Source: Streptococcus cuniculipharyngis
GTDB taxonomy: Bacteria > Bacillota > Bacilli > Lactobacillales > Streptococcaceae
Length of the DNA: 64,000 nucleotides
Direction: 5' to 3'
Assembly (NCBI RefSeq): GCF_007859195.1
Contig: NZ_VOHL01000001.1
Location: 434,001 to 498,000, forward strand
Part shown: positions 11,156 through 19,160 of the stretch, one piece after another
How positions within the stretch are numbered: position 1 is the first letter of the stretch
How the letters are laid out: each line of letters starts with the position of its first letter
Made by a program: the position numbers and the translations under genes
Notes under the pieces: generated by a model
Seen by the model: only the letters and a program-made list of their open reading frames with translations
Database searches by the model: none
Told to the model about the DNA's origin: nothing

Positions 11156-12172
11156 CTACTTTTCGAGAGAATTCTCATGTTTAACCATCTTCTCAAACCG
11201 TTTGAGGGAAACTTTTAAGGAATGGACCTCTTCTTGATTGAGTGATTTCATGATTTTCTTCTGATAGGCAAGATAATCTGCATTTATCTTTTCAATATCT
11301 TCTATAGAGACAGGCTCTGTATCATACAAATCTGGCGCTAAATAAATCTTAACCAGTTTACCTAAAATGTCATCATATAGTTGAAAACGAAGCTCATGCT
11401 CTGCCAATAATTCTTGATGATTACCTTCCTTTAAGAGAATTGTACGAATATCAAGATAGCGAGACGATATATCATCATATACTTTTCCTAATTCTGGGAC
11501 ATTTTCATCCAAATCTAGTTGTCTTTCCATTATTGTCGGTAACACATTCAAACGATGTTGATTAATTAACAAATTCATTTCGATATTTTCTAATTCTTTC
11601 AAAAAGAAATGTCTTACATCAGCCGAGCTAAACAGAACCCTCGTCTCTTCTCTTGCCTTATCTAAATGTTTCTCCAACCTATTCAGGTACTTTTCTGCCT
11701 TTTCAGCAACCGTATCATCTCCAGCTTCCCATAAGGTCATTTTACCTAAATTTTCCCATTCAGAAGCAAGATGTTCAAGGTGACAAATATACTCTTCACC
11801 TCTATCTCCTAATCTTGCTAGCTCCATAGCAACCTTATCTTCAATCTCATCAAATTGTGTAACATCTACTTCTGCTATTGTTTGCTTTTCTTTTCTTGGT
11901 TTAATCCGAATATTTCTTAGTCTATCTCCCTGTAACCAATAATAAAACAAACATAATAGAATGACGATAATATAGTTCCATAGCGACCAAGTTTCAATCG
12001 TTGTTAAAACAAAAAATGTAAACAAGGAATAACCACAACCTAAACCACGACTATCTGATTTTTTCCATTTGAGCAAGTAATAATACAAACATAATATGAT
12101 AACAAGCACACTAGCACTTGGGGACCCTGTTGTTAAAACAGAGAGTATAAATAGTAACCAAATATATCCCAT
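11156..12172 (-). CDS. Unrecognised membrane protein with cytoplasmic coiled coil
   Basis: I do not recognise this 338 aa protein. Two to three hydrophobic segments occupy residues ~2-85 (IWLLFILSVLTTG, VLVIILCLYYYLL, then FTFFVLTTIETW and IIVILLCLFYYWL). A basic linker (RIKPRKEK) leads to ~230 residues of charged, probably helical sequence. I chose the ATG at 12172, with GAGGGA 6 nt upstream, rather than an in-frame TTG 10 codons earlier. It is followed by a terminator and lies 99 nt downstream of a same-strand microprotein gene, so the two may form a unit. Composition is AT-rich compared with the flanking housekeeping genes. Function unknown. Confidence 0.75.
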   Translation of the reverse strand: MGYIWLLFILSVLTTGSPSASVLVIILCLYYYLLKWKKSDSRGLGCGYSLFTFFVLTTIETWSLWNYIIVILLCLFYYWLQGDRLRNIRIKPRKEKQTIAEVDVTQFDEIEDKVAMELARLGDRGEEYICHLEHLASEWENLGKMTLWEAGDDTVAEKAEKYLNRLEKHLDKAREETRVLFSSADVRHFFLKELENIEMNLLINQHRLNVLPTIMERQLDLDENVPELGKVYDDISSRYLDIRTILLKEGNHQELLAEHELRFQLYDDILGKLVKIYLAPDLYDTEPVSIEDIEKINADYLAYQKKIMKSLNQEEVHSLKVSLKRFEKMVKHENSLEK

Positions 12173-12271
12173 CGTTCTTCCCTCTGACAACAAACTTTTC
12201 AACTATAATAAAACGCCATTCCAATAACAAGCAAGATTCTTAGAATGGCTTATATAAGCTTATCTGGCTTC

Positions 12272-12430
12272 TTAATAGTAGTAATCGTCATCATCATCTC
12301 CATAATATTCTTCCGTATAATGGTTATGATAATGTTTGTGAACTATTTTTTTTCTTTTGCATTTCACTTCACTATTACTAGGGGGGGCTAAAATAGCTAA
12401 TAGAATTAATATGACTATCAAAAATCCCAT
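12272..12430 (-). CDS. 52-aa single-pass microprotein with His/Tyr/Asp-rich tail
   Basis: A small gene with a strong ribosome site: AAAGGAGGA lies 6-10 nt before the ATG at 12430. Residues 2-15 form one hydrophobic helix (GFLIVILILLAILA). Then come PPSNSEVKC, a basic stretch KRKK, a His/Tyr cluster (HKHYHNHY) and an acidic aromatic end with five Asp and three Tyr before TAA. The tail has four His, one Cys and a run of Asp, so metal binding is conceivable; that is inference. A run of seven G at 12381-12387 (seven C in the coding strand, within codons 15-17) is a possible slippage point. It is upstream of and co-directional with the membrane protein at 11156. I know of no family for it. Confidence 0.65.
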   Translation of the reverse strand: MGFLIVILILLAILAPPSNSEVKCKRKKIVHKHYHNHYTEEYYGDDDDDYYY

Positions 12431-12535
12431 AATATCATCCTCCTTTGACATCGTTTACTTTTTTATAACACATTTAATCACGTTACGCAAGTTTTCCTAT
12501 CACTAACTGACAGAAAATAGGCTTGAGAGGTGACG

Positions 12536-13405
12536 TTAGCCTTTTTGCACATCTACCACCATCTGATTCAAGAGTTGCTCCACTTCTGCCAAATCAACAA
12601 TAAACCACTCGGTCACACGAACTTCCTTACCAGTAGGCGAGTCTGTCACAAGCTCCACCCTTTTATCCGCCAAGGCATGATGGAGATAGGCTTCAACTTT
12701 TTTGGCATTCATGTTTTGAATTTCAAAACTTTGGACCAACTGAACGGGGGCAAAAAGATAGGTTGCTTCATTGACAGTATTGGCCAAACGCTTTTCAAGG
12801 TTAGTCGCTACACCAATCTTATAGAGGTTGGCCATGTCTAAAAAACGCTGGTCTTGGCCGGCATACTGAACCACATAGATATAACCTGTCGTGTGATAAT
12901 CGATCCTTTCTTCCCCTAGTAGCGATATCTCCTGCACTAACTCAGTGACAAGACGTCCCGATCGTTTGGTATCGTAAAGGGAGGAAACCAAACTGAGTAG
13001 CCAAATATGATTTTCCGTGCCATTTTGGTAAACCGTGTGTACCTTATACTTGCGGTTGGTTGACTCAGGCACTTCCTCTCCTGTTTCTGGGTGATAGATG
13101 CTATTGACATAAAGCATGAGGCCATTGTCAATATAGAAGTTTCCTTTCTTAATCGGACTTTTTTGACTAATCTCCACTTCAGAAATAGGGATAATCTGCC
13201 GACGACCGCTGGCAATATCTGCCTGCACTGACTGAAAAAGGGTTTGATAATGGTCAAAGCCAGTTGTCATGCGTTTTCTGGTTGCTATCTTATCTGCTGC
13301 TCGCACCGTACCTTGGTAGCGTTTGGTATCAAAAAGCTTGCTCGCTGGTGCAAACTCCTCAAAAAGGCTATCATCATTCAAAATATCATCAAGCGTGTCT
13401 GTCAT
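12536..13405 (-). CDS. GIY-YIG nuclease, T5orf172-type, of the defence-like operon
   Basis: A 289 aa protein whose C-terminal half (residues ~170-285) matches the T5orf172/MUG113 branch of the GIY-YIG nuclease fold. TGYIYVVQY supplies the first Tyr strand and LYKIGVA the second. An Arg follows in LEKRLAN, and the likely metal-binding Glu is in KKVEAYLHHAL, followed by EWFIVD. The N-terminal ~165 residues are of unknown function and begin with TLDDIL..D, resembling the start of the upstream 97-aa protein. Its start overlaps that gene's end by 17 nt, with GGAG 6 nt before the ATG, so the two are probably translationally coupled. I infer it is the DNA-cutting subunit of the system. It is the last gene of the five-gene operon. 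Confidence 0.82.
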   Translation of the reverse strand: MTDTLDDILNDDSLFEEFAPASKLFDTKRYQGTVRAADKIATRKRMTTGFDHYQTLFQSVQADIASGRRQIIPISEVEISQKSPIKKGNFYIDNGLMLYVNSIYHPETGEEVPESTNRKYKVHTVYQNGTENHIWLLSLVSSLYDTKRSGRLVTELVQEISLLGEERIDYHTTGYIYVVQYAGQDQRFLDMANLYKIGVATNLEKRLANTVNEATYLFAPVQLVQSFEIQNMNAKKVEAYLHHALADKRVELVTDSPTGKEVRVTEWFIVDLAEVEQLLNQMVVDVQKG

Positions 13406-13682
13406 CCGTTTCTCCTAATAAACCTAGGTCATCATAGGCCTGTAACTTGGCCCGTCTATCTGCTTGTTCCCGCATGCCTTTCAACCGTGAAAAAAGGCTA
13501 CGTTCTTTCAAATGGGTTGATTTTTGCGGCTCCCTGCCATTCTCTCTCACCCAGTCAACAATTTCTAAGAATTTCTCAATGTCTGGATCTAATCGCTCAG
13601 TTCGAGCTGGTTTGATGCCAGCAACCAAGTCTTCAAAACCAAGATCATCAAAAATATCATCTAAGGTCGCAAAATTTTGCAC
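13389..13682 (-). CDS. 97-aa protein of the defence-like operon (helicase C-terminus-like motif)
   Basis: A small protein starting at a GTG 2 nt after the helicase stop codon. Its ribosome site AAGGAGG lies inside the last helicase codons. No named family is recognised. Residues ~5-15 (TLDDIFDDLGF) resemble the N-terminus of the following nuclease (TLDDIL..D). Residues ~40-70 (EIVDWVRENGREPQK, then LFSRLKGMRE) resemble the end of the helicase (KIKAFRAEHGRLPQR, then LYYALVKLEQLRRE). It could be an adaptor bringing the helicase and nuclease together; that is inference. It is absent from most simple restriction systems I know. Confidence 0.75.
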   Translation of the reverse strand: MQNFATLDDIFDDLGFEDLVAGIKPARTERLDPDIEKFLEIVDWVRENGREPQKSTHLKERSLFSRLKGMREQADRRAKLQAYDDLGLLGETDDRHA

Positions 13683-13684
13683 GA

Positions 13685-15604
13685 TTAACCCCTCCTTTCA
13701 CGTCGCAATTGCTCCAATTTTACCAAGGCATAATAAAGGCGTTGCTCATCCAGTTCTTTGGCGTTTCGTTGGGGCAGACGACCATGTTCAGCTCGAAAAG
13801 CCTTGATTTTCGGATAGAGCATGCGAAGTTCATCTTCGGTAAATTCAATCTTTTTACTGTCAAAAACACGAGCAATAAGATTTAGGGTTCGACTATCCAC
13901 ATCACGCGACAACACTTCATAAGCTCCTTGGAAGGGATTGACGCTATCGATCAAATCAATGCTTAAGTCATCAATATTGACAAATTTATCTGCCATTTTG
14001 AGTAATTGCTTATTATCCTTATCTCGTTCGGCATTGGCAAGGGTCAAATCAGCAACCAGATACTGGCGGACTTCCTCGACTTCCGTTTGACTCAGTTGGG
14101 GATATTGGGTGGCAATGACACGTGGAATTAACTGCTTATTGATGGTTTTGCTATCTGCCCCAGCAGCAATGGCTGCCTGTACCACCGCATCTTGTAGGGT
14201 AGAGGCCTTTAATTCAGTCAAATCCTGTTTAATAATCTGCTCTACTTGTGGTGTGGATGGCTTGGCCAGTCCTTGAATATAGATATCAGCTCCCTGTGAT
14301 TTCTGCTTGCTGTCCACCTTGGGTTTGAAGGTGAAAGCAGGGGATAAAACATTTTCCATGAGCAGACTAGCCGTAATAGCTTTCATCAGATTATTGACAG
14401 AATAGTGAACTTCCGCATCCTCTGCATTTGGCTGGGCGATAAGATTAGTAAAAACCGCCTCGGTCTTGTTGGAGCTATCTCTGGTGACACGCCCAATAAT
14501 CTGGATAATCTCAGTTAGGCTCGAACGATAGCCGATGGTCAGGGCATATTCGGCAAAGGGCCAGTCAAAACCTTCCTTGGCCATGCCTAGGGCAATAATC
14601 ATATCCAAATCATCCAGTTGGCTCATTTCAGCTAAATAGGCGGCCACGGTTTCTCGTCCTTCCTCCGTGACAAGATCAGCGATTTTCAACACCTTGCCTG
14701 AAGCCGTTTCAAGTTGGATAATCCCATGCTGGTCCTTGCCGAGATAATCCCCCAACAAATCCAAAATCTCATCGACTTCACCATACTTGTCCGTAGTTGA
14801 TTCGCCCGAGTTGACATTGGGGATATGGATAATGGTTTTCTTATCAATAAATTCAGGAACAAGATCTGGCAAGGCTTCCAGATAACTGCCTTGGTAAAAT
14901 TTATAGGCCATGCTAAAGGACTTGAGATATTTATAACCTTCTAGTTGCTCATAGTAGGTATAGGTCACACGGTCAAACCGCTCTTCATCTGCCGGGTCAA
15001 GAATGGGAACACTGTCTCCACGGAAATAAGAACCGGTCATGGCAAAAACGTGAGCAGTCGAAGACTGCAAGACTTCACGGAGAACATTGCCCAAGACCGA
15101 ACTGTCGTCCTGGGACACATGGTGAAACTCATCAATAGCTAGGAGACAATGATCAAAACTACTGACATCCAACTGCTCCCAAGCAAACCGTAGCGTGGCA
15201 TGGGTACAGATGAGAACATCGTCCGTTGGGTCTGTGGAGGTCATAAAGTTGACAAAGGCAGTGACCTTGCTCCTGCCTGTTCCAGATGTGGTCAAGTTAT
15301 TTGCTTCCTTGACCTGCCAATCCCAGTAGTAACCATAGTCTGATAGTCTAGTTGACCGGAAGGATTTACCAATAGAGCGTTCTGGGACGGCGATAATGGC
15401 CTTTTTCAAGCCCTGATTTTTCAGTTTATCCAGAGCAATAAACATGAGGGCCCGTGATTTACCAGATGCAGGCGGTGCCTTAACCAAGAGATGACGACTG
15501 GCTCGTTTTTCATAAACCCGTGCCTGCATCTCCCGCATACCTAGCTGATTGGTATTGACCGACGTTTCTTGCTGCCCATAATTGACTTGAAAAACCTTAG
15601 ACAT
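13685..15604 (-). CDS. SF2 DEAD/DEAH-family helicase/translocase of the defence-like operon
   Basis: A 639 aa superfamily 2 ATPase. Walker A is APPASGKS at residues ~43-50. Motif II is IDEFHH (~157-162, a DEFH variant). Motif III is MTGS (~189-192) where SAT/TAT is usual. Motif VI is QIIGRVTRD (~368-376). The C-terminal ~260 residues are specific to this family and end in HGRLPQR...LEQLRRERRG. I chose the ATG at 15604, which overlaps the upstream stop by 8 nt and has AAGGAGG 6 nt before it; the upstream in-frame extension is inside the neighbour. It probably translocates on DNA and works with the GIY-YIG nuclease, by analogy with ResIII-type restriction subunits. No nuclease motif was seen in it. 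Confidence 0.88.
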   Translation of the reverse strand: MSKVFQVNYGQQETSVNTNQLGMREMQARVYEKRASRHLLVKAPPASGKSRALMFIALDKLKNQGLKKAIIAVPERSIGKSFRSTRLSDYGYYWDWQVKEANNLTTSGTGRSKVTAFVNFMTSTDPTDDVLICTHATLRFAWEQLDVSSFDHCLLAIDEFHHVSQDDSSVLGNVLREVLQSSTAHVFAMTGSYFRGDSVPILDPADEERFDRVTYTYYEQLEGYKYLKSFSMAYKFYQGSYLEALPDLVPEFIDKKTIIHIPNVNSGESTTDKYGEVDEILDLLGDYLGKDQHGIIQLETASGKVLKIADLVTEEGRETVAAYLAEMSQLDDLDMIIALGMAKEGFDWPFAEYALTIGYRSSLTEIIQIIGRVTRDSSNKTEAVFTNLIAQPNAEDAEVHYSVNNLMKAITASLLMENVLSPAFTFKPKVDSKQKSQGADIYIQGLAKPSTPQVEQIIKQDLTELKASTLQDAVVQAAIAAGADSKTINKQLIPRVIATQYPQLSQTEVEEVRQYLVADLTLANAERDKDNKQLLKMADKFVNIDDLSIDLIDSVNPFQGAYEVLSRDVDSRTLNLIARVFDSKKIEFTEDELRMLYPKIKAFRAEHGRLPQRNAKELDEQRLYYALVKLEQLRRERRG

Positions 15605-16340
15605 AGCTAGCCTCCTTGGCACGATTAACAAGGTACTTGATGATAGCATACGTTTCATCACGTATCAAACAAACTTCAATCTCTGTTAATTTCTTAGTTA
15701 ATTCCTTAATTTTCTTATGCTTGACATGATTATTTTGGCTAGCTGCATAATAGTCTATCCTTTCCCAAATCATGTTACTTATTTCTTTTGGAACCCCCTG
15801 CTCTTTCAACCAGCCACCCAATGGTTTTCTCTGATTTTCTAACGATTTTTCATTGACTAACAAGGATTTTAAGAGCAACTCCAGGCATAATCTTGCATTA
15901 TCCAAACTTTCTCGGTATTGAAAGGCTTGGTAATGGCTCATGGCTTTTTTCCAAAAGTCTAAACTACCAGGATAGTCTGCAAGTAAGTATTCTATTTCTG
16001 TCAGGCATTTCTGTTCTTCCACTGTCTCTGTGATGATGCCATAGGTTTCTGCCAGCTGGTAGAGGGCTTTTTGTACTATTTCTTTCTCTTTGAGAGCTTC
16101 ATTTTGTTGCGTTAGATAGACGATAAGACCCGCTTGTTCCTCTCCATCAAGATAGCGAAAAAGCCTCTCGCTATAGTTGGATTTGCTTTCCCCTTTTTTC
16201 ATTGATGGAAAGTCTATCTCAAGATTTCTTTTCACACTATAATCTGCAAAATGCTGTTTAATCTCTCGACCACTAAAAGCATTGCCAATAGCACTGCATA
16301 GAGAAAATATCTTATCCTTACTTAATCTTTCCCTTGTCAT
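15597..16340 (-). CDS. HEPN-like/Abi_C-like protein of the defence-like operon
   Basis: A 247 aa all-helical protein. The C-terminal ~110 residues look like a HEPN-type fold: LDNARLCLELLLKSLL, then GVPKEISNMIWERIDYYAA, NNHVKH and DETYAIIKYLVN. This is the helix pattern of abortive-infection C-terminal (Abi_C) domains. The canonical RNase motif RxxxxH is not evident, so ribonuclease activity is doubtful. The N-terminus (IFSLCSAIGNAFSGREI) has no assignment. The ATG at 16340 follows AAGGAG and overlaps the methyltransferase by 23 nt; the end overlaps the helicase. Its AT content is higher than the helicase (a hand count of 15661-15720 gives 27% GC), suggesting a different origin. Function is not established. 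Confidence 0.7.
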   Translation of the reverse strand: MTRERLSKDKIFSLCSAIGNAFSGREIKQHFADYSVKRNLEIDFPSMKKGESKSNYSERLFRYLDGEEQAGLIVYLTQQNEALKEKEIVQKALYQLAETYGIITETVEEQKCLTEIEYLLADYPGSLDFWKKAMSHYQAFQYRESLDNARLCLELLLKSLLVNEKSLENQRKPLGGWLKEQGVPKEISNMIWERIDYYAASQNNHVKHKKIKELTKKLTEIEVCLIRDETYAIIKYLVNRAKEASYV

Positions 16341-19089
16341 TTGTCATCTCCTTATAACGTTTGAGTAAGTGGCTGAGGCGTTCCTCGTCACTCTGAAATG
16401 GGGTTTCTTTATAGGCACGCTCCACGATACCATCAAGAACTTGATGGGCCTGACGCAGGCTATCTGGCATGGTATCTCGGTGATAGAGTTCGGCTAAGGT
16501 ACCACCCAGCTCCTCGCGTAAGTCCAAAATCTCCAAAACCTGCTCCTCAATCTGACTTTTGCGCTTATCAGACAAGTCTGGCACTGGGAAGGTGTTGTAA
16601 ACTAGACCTGCTGAATAACGGTAACGAGTTTCCAACTTACCACCGATTGCTCGCAACCAGGTCATGTGGAGACGGGACTGAAGAAGACCCAATAACCAAA
16701 TCGGAGCATTATACACGACATAGGCTGAAGAGGAAATAATTGTATTCTCATCCATAAATCCCATAGGCACATAATCTCTTTGTTCTGAAGAAACCGTTGG
16801 AACAAGGAGTTGCATAAACTCTTCTGCACCGGAATGGAGAAACTCTTGATAAGCTTTATCCCATTCACCTCTTTGCATAAATTCATAAGGCTTATCAGCA
16901 GCTTTGCGACTACTTCCTGCCTTACTAGCTAGGCGAGTTTTTCTGACACCTTCAACTCTCTCAAAGAGGAGAGGATTACCTTTTAGCTCTTGGTAAGTTT
17001 GGATATTTAACCAAAAAACATACCTTAACTTATTGTTGATAAACTCTACACTACCCCCATAATATTTGATGACTGAAACGAGTTCTGGGTAATCTGCAAG
17101 GATTTTATTCTTTTCTTCCGCTGTTGAAATAATCAGATACCCTCCTTCTTTTGGCATATTACCACATACCATTTTAGGTAGTCCATTTAAGGGACTGTTA
17201 CTAGCTTCAACGATAACACTATCGCCAGATGACAAATAAGGATTTATATACTCAACATTATTTTGAGTTGAGTCTTCACTAAAAATATAACGATTAGAAT
17301 GGACATTGCTAAAGTTAGCTAATCCTATGATGATAACTGTCACCCCAGCATTATTGCTAGCCGAGTTCCCCCATTTGAAGGAAGTATAGGCAAACTCAAT
17401 CACCGATGTTTGCAATAAATGATTCCAAACAATCGGAACTTGCTCGCCTTGACATATAGAATTAGTGGTTACAAAAGATAGCTTACCATTACAAGAATTG
17501 ATGAAATCCACTCCCTTAAAAAACCAACACGCAATATAATCCATACTTTTGTATCTAGGAATATGACTAATACATAATGTCACATCCTCTTTCTGCTCTT
17601 TATTTTGAAGTTGATACCCTATATACGGCGGATTGCCAATCAGATAAATCTCATCGGTTGCTGTGTGGGGGACAACTTCATTCCAATCAAGCCTTAGGGC
17701 ATTGCCTTGGACGATATGACCTGCGTCCTTGAGGGGGAGAAAGGCTTGTTTGAGGTTGATTTCTTTTTCGGTCTCGACATTCATCTGGTGCTCTGCTATC
17801 CAGAGGGAGAGACGAGCGACCTCGTGGGCAAAGTCATTTAGCTCAATGCCATAAAAATGATTGAGAGAAATGCGGGAGCTTTCAAAGAGACTGATGGCAT
17901 GGTTATCCGTCAGCTGACGCAGGCTTTTGAGGATTTTGATTTCCAAGCGGCGGAGTTCCTTGTAGATGATGATCAGAAAGTTACCTGAGCCACAAGCAGG
18001 GTCAAAAAACTTAATCTGGCTGATACGTTCCAGCAAGTTTCTGAGTGCTTTGGCATATAGGGAACGATTATCACGCCGCGTTCTGTCAGCAATGAGCTTG
18101 TCTTCATTTTCATTGATTTTATCAATAATCAATTGGTAGGCTTGGGTCAGGTCATCCAAGAAAAGGGGCTTGATGACCTTCATGATATTGCTGACGCTGG
18201 TGTAGTGCATGCCTGCACGTGACCGATGTTCTTGACTAGCTACCGTCTGAATCATTGAGCCTAAAATGTCAGGATTGATCTCATTCCAGTTGAGCAATTC
18301 TCCCGCCTCGATGATGAGCTTTCTCGTTTTACGATCAAAGGTCAGATTGGTTTGGGCCGCTGTAAAGAGCTTACCATTGACATAGGGAAACTCCTGTAAC
18401 CAATTCTCTTGTTTGAGACGATTGGCTACATCCAAACTGGCAAAAATTTGGTTGAAAAGGGCATTTAAGTCACTACCATCCTCGCGTGAGCGGGTCTTGA
18501 TGGCATTGGTTAAAATCCCCTTTTTCATGATGTCGGTGTCTTCTGCAAAGAGCAAGAAAAGGAGACGAATCAAGAATAGGTTAAACTCTTTTTCAGCCTC
18601 ACTTTGATTAGTGAAATGATTGATTTTTCGCAGTTCGTCATAGAGACGCGTGAAGCGTTCCGCCGCCTTGATGTCGGCAGGATTTTCCTTGGCATAGTCA
18701 ACCTTTTCTACACCATTCCAGGCCAAAAAGAAATCCGCATAGCTGGCCAAATCTGCAAAAGCAATATTGAGCGTGTCCCCCGTCTTGGTATCTTTACTAG
18801 CCAAGTGCTCAAAGTTGGTCACGATAATGTAGCGTGGTTGAGACTTTTGCTGACTGATTTCTGCTTCAATCTTTGCTACCTCAGCCACAACCGACTGCTC
18901 TGTTGATACTTGCCGATAATAGAGTTTGTTCTTAATCGTCGTGCCATTTTCCTTGCGTAACCGTGTAATGGTTGCCTTGGGAATAGCATAAAAAGACAAG
19001 AAATCGTAGAGAAAGGTGGCAGGGTCAATGCCTGCTTCCAACAACTGCTTTATCTTGTCTTCAATCGTAATAATATCAAGTTTTGCCAT
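16318..19089 (-). CDS. MmeI-like class I adenine-specific DNA methyltransferase
   Basis: A 923 aa N6-adenine methyltransferase with the layout of MmeI-type single-chain enzymes. An N-terminal region comes first. A helical connector (FLIRLLFLLFAEDTDI, EFPYVNGKLF) precedes motif I FFDPACGSGNFL (~360-371) and catalytic motif IV IGNPPYIGYQ (~480-489). A target-recognition region and a C-terminal part (RYRYSAGLVYNTFPVPDLS) follow. In MmeI relatives the N-terminus carries a D...ExK nuclease; here the corresponding first ~140 residues (PRYIIVTNFEHLAS) show no convincing D-ExK set. I infer it only modifies DNA, with cutting done by the GIY-YIG protein. The recognition-domain segment is AT-rich (hand count of 17221-17340 is 30% GC against 45% for 17821-17880), which suggests specificity swapping. 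It is the first gene of the operon. Confidence 0.88.
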   Translation of the reverse strand: MAKLDIITIEDKIKQLLEAGIDPATFLYDFLSFYAIPKATITRLRKENGTTIKNKLYYRQVSTEQSVVAEVAKIEAEISQQKSQPRYIIVTNFEHLASKDTKTGDTLNIAFADLASYADFFLAWNGVEKVDYAKENPADIKAAERFTRLYDELRKINHFTNQSEAEKEFNLFLIRLLFLLFAEDTDIMKKGILTNAIKTRSREDGSDLNALFNQIFASLDVANRLKQENWLQEFPYVNGKLFTAAQTNLTFDRKTRKLIIEAGELLNWNEINPDILGSMIQTVASQEHRSRAGMHYTSVSNIMKVIKPLFLDDLTQAYQLIIDKINENEDKLIADRTRRDNRSLYAKALRNLLERISQIKFFDPACGSGNFLIIIYKELRRLEIKILKSLRQLTDNHAISLFESSRISLNHFYGIELNDFAHEVARLSLWIAEHQMNVETEKEINLKQAFLPLKDAGHIVQGNALRLDWNEVVPHTATDEIYLIGNPPYIGYQLQNKEQKEDVTLCISHIPRYKSMDYIACWFFKGVDFINSCNGKLSFVTTNSICQGEQVPIVWNHLLQTSVIEFAYTSFKWGNSASNNAGVTVIIIGLANFSNVHSNRYIFSEDSTQNNVEYINPYLSSGDSVIVEASNSPLNGLPKMVCGNMPKEGGYLIISTAEEKNKILADYPELVSVIKYYGGSVEFINNKLRYVFWLNIQTYQELKGNPLLFERVEGVRKTRLASKAGSSRKAADKPYEFMQRGEWDKAYQEFLHSGAEEFMQLLVPTVSSEQRDYVPMGFMDENTIISSSAYVVYNAPIWLLGLLQSRLHMTWLRAIGGKLETRYRYSAGLVYNTFPVPDLSDKRKSQIEEQVLEILDLREELGGTLAELYHRDTMPDSLRQAHQVLDGIVERAYKETPFQSDEERLSHLLKRYKEMTNDKGKIK

Positions 19090-19160
19090 ACTTACTCCTA
19101 GTAAATCTCGCCAAACCTCTTGTTCTAGTACAACGAGTAGATAAAAGACTGATCAGATGT

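Noticed and set aside
13244..13806. Plus-strand frames opposite the nuclease and small-protein genes
   Set aside because: They are antisense shadows of well-supported coupled genes and lack ribosome sites.
12536..19089. A type I, BREX or DISARM locus
   Set aside because: No specificity subunit, PglZ, BrxC-like ATPase, DUF1998 or PLD gene is present.
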